5,762 bases of DNA. It comes from Thermoplasmata archaeon (GTDB lineage: Archaea; Thermoplasmatota; Thermoplasmata; Thermoplasmatales; Thermoplasmataceae). Position numbers and translations under genes: made by a program. Below the pieces are notes generated by a model. The model saw nothing but the letters and a program-made list of their open reading frames with translations. It made no database searches and was not told the DNA's origin. The stretch spans positions 1-5,762 of the forward strand of contig JAJZZQ010000020.1 in NCBI GenBank assembly GCA_021797525.1, given 5' to 3'. This document shows, piece after piece, positions 1-5,675 of the stretch; positions within the stretch are counted from its first letter, which is position 1, and each line of letters starts with the position of its first letter.

Positions 1-177
<177 letters not shown>

Positions 178-179
178 TC

Positions 180-185
180 ATCACC
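180..185 (-). promoter_or_regulatory. Shine-Dalgarno sequence of pip
   Basis: The minus strand reads GGTGAT eight bases before the pip ATG, a good match to the complement of the archaeal 16S rRNA 3' end. It suits a transcript that starts well upstream, for instance one shared with the decayed reading frame ending at 187, rather than a leaderless transcript. Confidence 0.5.
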
Positions 186-186
186 G

Positions 187-526
187 TTAACTTATAAGTT
201 TATCCACTATCTTCTTAAAGTTGTTTGCAGGAACATTTCTCTGTTATCCCAATTCATCATAACTGTTCACAATATTGCGTCACATGCAGCAATGAAGTTA
301 ACGCCTTAACATAATGGCCCTGATTTTGAGTTGCCATTTCAATCTGCTTCATTTCAGTTTTCGTGAAAAAACTTCGAGAATGCATTTGATATATTCTGAA
401 CCGATTTTTGTATTCAAAACTTAAAATTTACAGGTTCTACCAGATCACTTAAGATAAACTGTACCTCACTTGATGTATAATTCCTAGGCCATAAATCTTT
501 GAAGTTTTCATTTTGTCACTCTGCAT
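187..526 (-). pseudogene. Possible decayed gene upstream of pip
   Basis: No intact gene lies here, but protein-like stretches appear on the minus strand in alternating frames. They are: an ATG at 526 leading to a 25-residue ORF (MQSDKMKTSKIYGLGI...) with its stop at 449-451; NYTSSEVQFILSDLVEPVN and flanks, with its stop at 414-416; an open frame at 427-260 holding FFTKTEMKQIEMATQNQGHY; GVNFIAACDAIL at about 269-305; and QRNVPANNFKKIVDKLIS, which ends in TAA at 187-189. Joined by about three frameshifts and read through one stop, they would give a mostly helical protein of roughly 110 residues. The last stop is 15 bases before the pip ATG with GGTGAT between, an operon-like spacing that favours a real former gene. 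I do not recognise the family. Chance open frames in AT-rich DNA are the alternative. Confidence 0.3.
191..200 (-). promoter_or_regulatory. Candidate TATA box for pip
   Basis: The minus strand reads AACTTATAAG, centred about 25 bases before the pip start codon, the spacing expected for a leaderless archaeal transcript. It lies inside the last codons of the degraded reading frame, so it may be fortuitous. If it is used, transcription would begin at or next to the ATG and the GGTGAT element would not be in the message. Confidence 0.45.
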
Positions 527-654
527 TTTATTTAATTTTCAGTAATTATTATGTGAACCGTAAACCCTTTAATTCCATTATCGGATCTGATATCTACAAT
601 TCCGGGAAAAGGGTAATAAAATATCAACCGGTACCCATTCAGTGATGATTCAAG
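527..654. other. Intergenic region before the 330-residue membrane protein gene
   Basis: This is the right-hand part of the 480-base gap between pip and the next gene. Apart from the TATA-like box and GTGAT near 655 I see no gene. A minus-strand frame is open from here into the neighbouring gene until its stop at 532-534, but it has no ATG and looks like an antisense shadow. Confidence 0.5.
614..624 (+). promoter_or_regulatory. Candidate TATA box for the 655-1647 gene
   Basis: The sequence TAATAAAATAT is centred about 36 bases before the ATG at 655. That would place the transcription start near 645 and leave a leader of about ten bases. GTGAT at 642-646 could serve as a weak Shine-Dalgarno element only if transcription starts slightly further upstream. 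Confidence 0.4.
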
Positions 655-1647
655 ATGGTATCTGATGGCCAAAGCTATAACATTGACGAGAAAAACAATG
701 TTCTCTACATATTGAGACTCCTGGTAAACAGCCAGGCAATCATTGGATTCAGATGGTCCCAGGTTTATAAGTTCATAGAAGAAGCAACGGGCCTCAAGAA
801 AGATGATGTGGTATCCATTGTCAAAAGTTACGGAATAAAGGTCAGTAATGACGATAGCGACAGATTTCAGGTTTATGGAATTTTCTCTGTTCTTCCAGCA
901 GAATCTGAAAGGAGAAAGCTTTTTTCAAGGATTATAGAAATTCTTCATTCAGATAATATTGCCCAGGAGATTACGCTCTCTCTGAGCCTGAATTATGGAT
1001 TCTCAAAAGCAATAATTGGAATATTGGTTCTCAGGAACACTAGAATAGGCAAGATTATACAGGATTCGCCCCTTATCGCACTATGCTCTTCGGACCCATT
1101 TCTGGAAAGCGAAGAGTTCAATGAATTCAGCAGGAATATGGTGAGCCGAATTGGGCTAGATTCAGGTGAGATGAAAAAATATCTTGGAAAAAGATGGTTT
1201 GTGGATCTGCTGGAGATTCTGGATGATGGATTTTATGGGACAGATTCATTTTCTATTCTTCAGGAGGTACAGAAACACTGGAACGATGAAGATGTAGAAG
1301 GTCTGGAAGAATTAATGAATTCCGGGCTATTCATAAAGATTCTGGCAAGAAGGAGCGAAGTTCTTCTTGAAAAGAGTATTGCAAATTCTCTGATATCCAA
1401 GAAGTCGTCGCAGAAAAAAAATGCCAAACTGAAATCATTCTACCACTGGCTTGGAATTGGCAATGATTTTACCTTGGGTCTTGAGTTTCTTGTTGGTAGC
1501 ATCGAATTTCTTCCACGCATGAATGAACTGGATGGAGTAGTTCTGTTTATTATTGGGAGTATTCAGCTCACAGGGAGAGCCATTATAACAATTGTCTCCG
1601 ATGCCCATTTGAGTTCAAGGGAGAGGAAAATTAAGAGAGAAATGTAA
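655..1647 (+). CDS. Uncharacterised protein with C-terminal YrhK-like two-helix membrane domain
   Basis: The gene encodes 330 residues. Residues 1-250 look soluble, mixed helical and charged, with no signal peptide and no motif I recognise; 12-65 could be a small helical or winged-helix-like unit, but that is only an impression. A basic stretch at 249-260 (KKSSQKKNAKLK) precedes two hydrophobic segments at about 270-287 and 293-314. That part, with NDFTLGLEFLVGSIEFL and LFIIGSIQLTGRAIITIV, carries two GSI repeats and resembles the YrhK-like family, whose members have paired short membrane helices with the pattern FLxGSI...LFxxGSxQ. YrhK function is unknown. The protein is probably anchored by its C-terminus with the large domain in the cytoplasm. 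An in-frame TGA just upstream fixes ATG 655 as the start. The gene ends seven bases from the stop of the convergent cyclophilin gene. Confidence 0.8.
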   Translation: MVSDGQSYNIDEKNNVLYILRLLVNSQAIIGFRWSQVYKFIEEATGLKKDDVVSIVKSYGIKVSNDDSDRFQVYGIFSVLPAESERRKLFSRIIEILHSDNIAQEITLSLSLNYGFSKAIIGILVLRNTRIGKIIQDSPLIALCSSDPFLESEEFNEFSRNMVSRIGLDSGEMKKYLGKRWFVDLLEILDDGFYGTDSFSILQEVQKHWNDEDVEGLEELMNSGLFIKILARRSEVLLEKSIANSLISKKSSQKKNAKLKSFYHWLGIGNDFTLGLEFLVGSIEFLPRMNELDGVVLFIIGSIQLTGRAIITIVSDAHLSSRERKIKREM

Positions 1648-1654
1648 AATGTAG

Positions 1655-2137
1655 TTAAGAGACATAGGCCTTGAGGATTTTTACCTCTTTTACAGGCCTG
1701 TCATTTCTGTCCCTTTTGGCTTTACTGATCCTGTCTGCAACATCCATCCCTTCCTTTACCTTTCCGAAAACCGGATGCTTTTTGTCAAGGAAGTTGTTAT
1801 TCACGACGTTGATGAAGAACTGGCTTCCGCCTGTGTTGGGGCCGGCGTTAGCCATGGATATTGTACCACGGTCGTTTCTGTTGTTTTTCGTGAATTCATC
1901 CTTTATGGTATAACCTGGGCCACCCATTCCTGTACCTGTGGGATCGCCGCCCTGAATCATAAAATCTGGAATTACCCTGTGAAATATCACATTATTGTAG
2001 AACCCCTTTTCTACAAGTTTTTTGAAATTTCCAGCTGTTATGGGCATTTCCTTCTCAAACAGTTCAATTTTTATATTTCCTTCCGTTGTTTCAAGAGTCA
2101 CATCAGTCATTATCTTCTGAGGATTATTGCGCATCAT
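1655..2137 (-). CDS. Cyclophilin-type peptidyl-prolyl cis-trans isomerase
   Basis: This is a compact single-domain cyclophilin catalysing cis-trans isomerisation of peptide bonds before proline; with no signal peptide it acts in the cytoplasm. The catalytic signature [13 protein letters not shown] (residues 52-64) holds the key Arg54, Phe59, Met60 and Gln62 equivalents, followed by [15 protein letters not shown] (95-109) and [10 protein letters not shown] (116-125). The position of the cyclosporin-binding Trp of human CypA is Phe116, as in many prokaryotic cyclophilins that bind the drug weakly. The length is 160 residues from the first ATG (2137). The internal ATG at 2110 gives 151 residues beginning [18 protein letters not shown], which matches the usual family N-terminus, so the first nine residues are doubtful. 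The promoter is unclear: minus-strand GAATATTTA (2144-2152) would suit the 2110 start and AAAATAAGG (2167-2175) the 2137 start. Confidence 0.95.
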   Translation of the reverse strand: MMRNNPQKIMTDVTLETTEGNIKIELFEKEMPITAGNFKKLVEKGFYNNVIFHRVIPDFMIQGGDPTGTGMGGPGYTIKDEFTKNNRNDRGTISMANAGPNTGGSQFFINVVNNNFLDKKHPVFGKVKEGMDVADRISKAKRDRNDRPVKEVKILKAYVS

Positions 2138-2198
2138 TACCTAAATATTCTTATTGAAAACTGAAGGCCTTATTTTCGGATATACTTCTGAAGTTAAA

Positions 2199-2207
2199 TT
2201 TATATGC
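2199..2207 (+). promoter_or_regulatory. TATA box of the small ORF-MFS transporter unit
   Basis: TTTATATGC, preceded by A-rich AAGTTAAA, is the best TATA box between the divergent genes. It is centred about 32 bases before the ATG at 2235, predicting a start near 2229 and a leader of only a few bases. Confidence 0.6.
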
Positions 2208-2215
2208 TAGATTAA

Positions 2216-2232
2216 TTTCACCATTGGTGAAA
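2216..2232. promoter_or_regulatory. Perfect 17-bp palindrome, candidate operator
   Basis: TTTCACCATTGGTGAAA is an exact inverted repeat of two 8-base arms around one central base. It lies between the TATA box and the ATG at 2235 and covers the predicted transcription start. Its size and place suit a dimeric helix-turn-helix repressor that blocks RNA polymerase. The same bases include GGTGA (2226-2230), which could act as a Shine-Dalgarno element if transcription starts upstream. No regulator gene is in the window, so the binding protein and its signal are unknown. Confidence 0.5.
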
Positions 2233-2234
2233 AA

Positions 2235-2351
2235 ATGACAGTGATGTCAATTACAAACGCTTGGAGATGGAAACTGATTAGTTGGTTCGACATAAGAGGA
2301 ATTACCAGAAATACAAAACGTGTGTCATTTCCTGAAGAGGGGGAGGTCTGA
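2235..2351 (+). CDS. 38-residue tryptophan-rich small protein upstream of MFS transporter
   Basis: The open frame runs from ATG 2235 to a TGA at 2349-2351 that overlaps the transporter ATG by one base. The product contains AWRWKLISWFDIRGITR at residues 9-25: three Trp and one Phe with spaced basic residues, which would make an amphipathic, membrane-surface helix, followed by a polar tail ending PEEGEV. It has no full-length membrane span. Position directly after a TATA box and palindrome, and overlap with the next start, argue that it is translated and couples transporter expression. It may be an accessory peptide of the transporter, a leader peptide, or a chance frame. I do not recognise a family. 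The known small subunits of some MFS antiporters are hydrophobic, unlike this one. Confidence 0.5.
   Translation: MTVMSITNAWRWKLISWFDIRGITRNTKRVSFPEEGEV
2342..2347 (+). promoter_or_regulatory. Shine-Dalgarno sequence of the MFS transporter gene
   Basis: GGAGGT, inside a purine-rich run, ends three bases before the ATG at 2351. It lies within the last codons of the 38-residue ORF, so ribosomes finishing that ORF stop right on the transporter start. It is the strongest ribosome binding site in the window and supports ATG 2351. Confidence 0.75.
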
Positions 2352-3715
2352 TGGAATACAACAGCAGCAAAGCGACTACCCGCAATTATTCAACAAAAGC
2401 CTATGCTGAGCTAACGGAAAAAGAGAGAAGGATACTCAGCCGGCAACAGAAGATCATTGTTTCCTGGAGCATTATCGCCTCTTTCACTTATGCGCTCATC
2501 TGGTACTGGGTTCCATCAGTTGACAGCTTTATCCAGAAACAGTTTGCGCTGACAACATTTGATGTTGGCCTTCTGATATCATCATTCGGAGCAGCCTTTA
2601 TACTGACAAATTTCATGTGGGGCCACCTAAATGACCGGTTCAGGCCTAACAGAGTTGTGACCATTGGACTTATAATTGCCGGGATCACTACATTCCTCTT
2701 CCAGTATGTGACAAGTTTCCCTGAAATGATTGCACTCCGGGTAATTGAGGGTGTTTTCAACGGTGCAGCCTGGTCCGGCATAGTCAAGACCGTACAGTTA
2801 TGGTTTCCAATTGAAAAAAGATCGAGATACCTTGGAGTCTTTATAGCGGTATACAGCTGGGCAATTTCTCTAGACCTTTTAGCAGGTATCGACGTTTCAA
2901 TCACACACGGATGGGCAACATGGGCCCTTATTGTTGGAATTCTCGGGATAATAGCTGGAATTCTGACATATTTCATGGCGAAGCCTTATGGGCCAATGGT
3001 TGGCCTGCCGATGATAGACTGGGGCGATGTACCTCCAGCCAGAAACATGAAATTCGGCGAGGTCGCCAAATCTCTCTTCAGATACAGGTGGATGGCTCTT
3101 GCCATACTTTCTGGATTTGTGGTTATTGGAGGAGCCAATATAATATCGGGCTTCTATCTTCAACAGGTTCTCCCCAAGCTTCAGGGTCTAAATGGCGGGC
3201 AGATAGAGATCCTTGGAACAGTCTGGGGTATAGTACAGGGAGTACTGATCCTGATATTTGGCCCACTCAGTGACCGTCTCAGAAAGAGAGTGATATTCAT
3301 GAAGATAGGCCTCGGTGGTGCTGCTGTATCATTCTCACTCGTGGCACTTTCAACATTTGTCCATCCGATTTCAATAGTTTACATCTACGCTATAACAATA
3401 AGCACGGGGATACCTTTCCTTATAGCAGGCCCGGTATTTGCATTGCTCGGGGACAGATATGGAGTGCAGCTAGTCGGTGCTGCATCCTCTTATTTCGAAG
3501 GATTTGGAACGGGAGGTGGCGCATTTATTTTCCCACTTATACTTGGGTTATTCTCTATCAGTCAGGGCTGGATCATCATTGCAGTTATCTTCATTGCAAT
3601 ATTCCTTGTGTGGGCCCCACAGAAGGAGTACAGAGTAGACAGGTCTCTGGTAGACAGCGAAACACTGAAACTTGAAAAAGAACAGAAGATCAGGGAGTTC
3701 GGATTGGAACCATGA
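2351..3715 (+). CDS. Major facilitator superfamily transporter
   Basis: This is a 454-residue secondary transporter of the cytoplasmic membrane with about twelve hydrophobic segments: approximately 35-55, 70-90, 101-122, 126-150, 160-182, 187-209, 247-270, 283-304, 314-335, 339-366, 372-400 and 402-421. The MFS loop motif appears twice, GHLNDRFRPNR (91-101) between helices 2 and 3 and GPLSDRLRKR (304-313) between helices 8 and 9, as expected for two homologous six-helix halves. RVIEGVFNGAAW...QLWFPIEKRSRYLG (130-162) resembles the anion:cation symporter and related organic-anion branches. The N-terminal 34 residues and the charged C-terminal tail (423-454) should be cytoplasmic, as should the 210-246 central loop. 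Substrate cannot be read from the sequence. Overlap with the upstream small ORF and the palindrome suggest inducible expression; the TrpB2-like neighbour hints at, but does not prove, an amino-acid-related substrate. Confidence 0.92.
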   Translation: MEYNSSKATTRNYSTKAYAELTEKERRILSRQQKIIVSWSIIASFTYALIWYWVPSVDSFIQKQFALTTFDVGLLISSFGAAFILTNFMWGHLNDRFRPNRVVTIGLIIAGITTFLFQYVTSFPEMIALRVIEGVFNGAAWSGIVKTVQLWFPIEKRSRYLGVFIAVYSWAISLDLLAGIDVSITHGWATWALIVGILGIIAGILTYFMAKPYGPMVGLPMIDWGDVPPARNMKFGEVAKSLFRYRWMALAILSGFVVIGGANIISGFYLQQVLPKLQGLNGGQIEILGTVWGIVQGVLILIFGPLSDRLRKRVIFMKIGLGGAAVSFSLVALSTFVHPISIVYIYAITISTGIPFLIAGPVFALLGDRYGVQLVGAASSYFEGFGTGGGAFIFPLILGLFSISQGWIIIAVIFIAIFLVWAPQKEYRVDRSLVDSETLKLEKEQKIREFGLEP

Positions 3716-3726
3716 TTTTCCATAAA

Positions 3727-3734
3727 TTTTAAAT
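3727..3734 (+). promoter_or_regulatory. Candidate TATA box in front of the TrpB2-like gene
   Basis: TTTTAAAT in the 75-base gap after the transporter stop could direct transcription from about 3757, giving a leader of about 34 bases. No TATA-like box sits at the leaderless distance from ATG 3791. Read-through from the transporter unit is an equally good explanation. Confidence 0.3.
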
Positions 3735-3790
3735 TCACTTATTTTAGAAAAGTACATTAATGATAATCTTATTACACTGATGTTGATTAA

Positions 3791-5155
3791 ATGACAGCAA
3801 AGGGATATTCTGATTTGAATTATGGTGCAAATCTTGACCCGGAGGACATCCCCAGAAGATGGTACAATATTGTTCCTGATCTACCTGAAAAACTGGCTCC
3901 AATGCTGGATCCAAAGACAATGGAACCAGTGAAGAAAAATGATATGGAAAGGCTGTTCCCGAAAGAAATTGTAAAACAGCAGTTCTCTGAAGACAGATAT
4001 TTTGACATTCCTGAGGAGGTGCTTGATGCCTACAGGAGGCTGCCCCGGCCAACCCCATTGATAAGGGCAAAGAGGTTTGAGGAATATCTGAAAACACCTG
4101 CCATGATATTCTTCAAGGGTGAACATGTCTCTCCTGTTGGAAGCATGAAGCCAAACACAGCTCTTCCACAGACCTATTATGCCATGAAGCAGGGAATTGA
4201 AATGGCTGTATCAGAAACTGGTGCAGGACAGTGGGGTTCAGCACTTGCAATGTCATGCTCACTGTTCGGGATGAAATCCAGGATATACATGGTGAGGGTA
4301 AGTTCAAGGCAGAAACCCGGCAGGAAAATTATGATGGAAACGTATGGCTCAGAGGTTCTTGAGTCCCCTAGTAAAAACACACAGATCGGGAAAAAGTTTC
4401 TGGAAGGTGATCCAGAGCACCCTGGCTCCCTTGGAATAGCAATAAGCGAAGCAGTTGAGGATGTTCTTTCAAATGACAATTCAAGATACCTTCTTGCTTC
4501 GTCATTCAATTATGCTCTGGCACATCAAACAATCATTGGGCTGGAACTTGAAAAGCAGCTAGATATGCTGGATATAGAGCCTGATGTCATGACAGGTGCA
4601 ATTGGAGGAGGCTCGAACTATTCAGGTTTCATATATCCTATCCTTTCCAGAAGCCTGAGGAAAAAAGGAAACACAGAGTTTGTCGCTGTTGAATCTGCAG
4701 CAGTTCCCTCGACAACAAGGGGCCAGTTCACATACGACTTCGCAGATACTTCCGAACTTACACCCCTTGTAAAGATGTATACTGTTGGCCATAATTTCGC
4801 AAATCCGCCAATTCACGCAGGAGGCTTAAGATACCATGGAAAGGCTCCAAGCCTGTCTATGCTCATAAACAAAGGTTTTGTGCGGTCCGTCTCGTACACG
4901 CAGAACAAAATATTTGAGGCAGCTGAAATTTTTGCAAGAACTGAGGGCATATTCCCTGCTCCAGAGTCAGCCCATGGGCTCAGATATGCAATGGATGAGG
5001 CTCTCAGGTGCAAAAAGACAGGTGAGAAGAAGGTCATAATTTTCAACAATTGCGGCCATGGAATTCTGGATCTGTCCGCATATCAGGAATACAATTCAGG
5101 AAAATTGCAGGACTGGGAACCAGGTGAGATAAGGATACCTGAATACGTGAAATAA
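3791..5155 (+). CDS. trpB2: Tryptophan synthase beta chain, TrpB2 type
   Basis: This 454-residue fold-type II PLP enzyme belongs to the long TrpB2 class. TrpB joins L-serine with indole to make L-tryptophan; some TrpB2 enzymes are suspected of serine deamination or of working without a stable TrpA complex. Visible landmarks are the long N-terminal extension with LPRPTPLIRA (84-93), the PLP lysine in VSPVGSMKPNTALPQ (113-127, Lys120), the catalytic Glu142 in SETGAGQWG, the phosphate loop GGGSNYSG (272-279), IHAGGLRYHG (341-350), EGIFPAPESAHGL (385-397) and FNNCGHGILDL (418-428). Two positions differ from the usual pattern: Met119 replaces the His before the PLP lysine, and Cys421 replaces the Ser that normally faces the pyridine nitrogen. 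ATG 3791 is preceded directly by an in-frame TAA, fixing the start. No trpA or other trp gene adjoins it. Confidence 0.93.
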   Translation: MTAKGYSDLNYGANLDPEDIPRRWYNIVPDLPEKLAPMLDPKTMEPVKKNDMERLFPKEIVKQQFSEDRYFDIPEEVLDAYRRLPRPTPLIRAKRFEEYLKTPAMIFFKGEHVSPVGSMKPNTALPQTYYAMKQGIEMAVSETGAGQWGSALAMSCSLFGMKSRIYMVRVSSRQKPGRKIMMETYGSEVLESPSKNTQIGKKFLEGDPEHPGSLGIAISEAVEDVLSNDNSRYLLASSFNYALAHQTIIGLELEKQLDMLDIEPDVMTGAIGGGSNYSGFIYPILSRSLRKKGNTEFVAVESAAVPSTTRGQFTYDFADTSELTPLVKMYTVGHNFANPPIHAGGLRYHGKAPSLSMLINKGFVRSVSYTQNKIFEAAEIFARTEGIFPAPESAHGLRYAMDEALRCKKTGEKKVIIFNNCGHGILDLSAYQEYNSGKLQDWEPGEIRIPEYVK

Positions 5156-5156
5156 C

Positions 5157-5645
5157 CTATCTCCTTGCCCCTCTTTTCCGCACTATTCTGAACAGGTCAG
5201 AGAGTGTAAGGACACAGAATATAAGGCCTATCAGAAGACACAGGAAGAAGAATATTTCAGAATCAAGAAACAGGCCTGTGTTGGAATATGGTATAAGGCC
5301 GTTTGTAAAATAGAGAATAAGGAGAAGAGTGCCATCAAGAATTGTGAAGACAAAAAGTCTGTTGATCTGGTTAAATATAGGCTTTTGGAGACTTTCTGTC
5401 GAAAACAAAGGCATAATAGCTACTATCATGGAATATGCCGTCAGAAGAAGCCCAATAAGGGTTCCATAAAGTGTCAGCAGGTTTGAATCCTGGAAGAACG
5501 AAACAAATCTGTTTGTAAGCGCAGGGTTCTCAAGGAATTTTATATATCTGTTCTCAAGAAGAAATGTTATGATGAAAGCAATGATCATCAGAGTTTTGAG
5601 TTTGTAAAGACTTTCCAGATCCTCCCTGATCTTGATTGATGGCAA
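5157..5645 (-). CDS. Uncharacterised four-helix membrane protein
   Basis: The 162-residue product has four hydrophobic segments at about 14-31, 56-81, 96-115 and 129-150, short basic or polar ends and a terminal RIVRKRGARR. By the positive-inside rule both ends are probably cytoplasmic. I recognise no family and see no catalytic or metal-binding motif; YGTLIGLLLTAYSMIVAIMP (60-79) is the most distinctive stretch. The start codon is TTG at 5645. No ATG lies in frame between the upstream TATA box and residue 20, and that box is centred 25 bases before the TTG, so a leaderless start there fits. The gene converges on the TrpB2-like gene with one base between the two stop codons. Confidence 0.75.
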   Translation of the reverse strand: MPSIKIREDLESLYKLKTLMIIAFIITFLLENRYIKFLENPALTNRFVSFFQDSNLLTLYGTLIGLLLTAYSMIVAIMPLFSTESLQKPIFNQINRLFVFTILDGTLLLILYFTNGLIPYSNTGLFLDSEIFFFLCLLIGLIFCVLTLSDLFRIVRKRGARR

Positions 5646-5663
5646 CAGAGTCTGAAAATCAAA

Positions 5664-5675
5664 TCTATATATAAA
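5664..5675 (-). promoter_or_regulatory. TATA box of the four-helix membrane protein gene
   Basis: The minus strand reads TTTATATATAGA, a near-consensus archaeal TATA box centred about 25 bases before the TTG at 5645, predicting transcription starting at that codon. Its TATATATA core is almost symmetric, so it could also drive plus-strand transcription from about 5696. Confidence 0.6.

Noticed and set aside
598..610. Palindrome around AATTCCGGGAAAA
   Set aside because: The arms do not match exactly on inspection; it is a GGGAA-type coincidence rather than an inverted repeat.
532..927. Minus-strand open frame of about 130 codons running from inside the 655-1647 gene into the intergenic region
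   Set aside because: It lacks an ATG, most of it is antisense to a well-supported gene, and its protein has no recognisable features; it is best explained by codon bias of the plus-strand gene.
1775..2164. Plus-strand open frame of 129 codons opposite the cyclophilin gene
   Set aside because: The minus-strand product carries every cyclophilin catalytic motif, so this frame is an antisense shadow.
2262..2309. Similarity of the small ORF's tryptophan-rich stretch to N-termini of cytochrome b-type membrane anchors
   Set aside because: Only a short W/F/D/R pattern is shared, and no heme ligand or membrane span follows.
2488..2976. Minus-strand open frame of 162 codons inside the MFS transporter gene
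   Set aside because: It lies wholly opposite a transporter with complete helices and motifs, and its translation looks like antisense of hydrophobic codons.
3760..3794. Tryptophan attenuation leader in front of the TrpB2-like gene
   Set aside because: The mini-ORFs contain no Trp codons and I see no alternative hairpins or T-run terminator.
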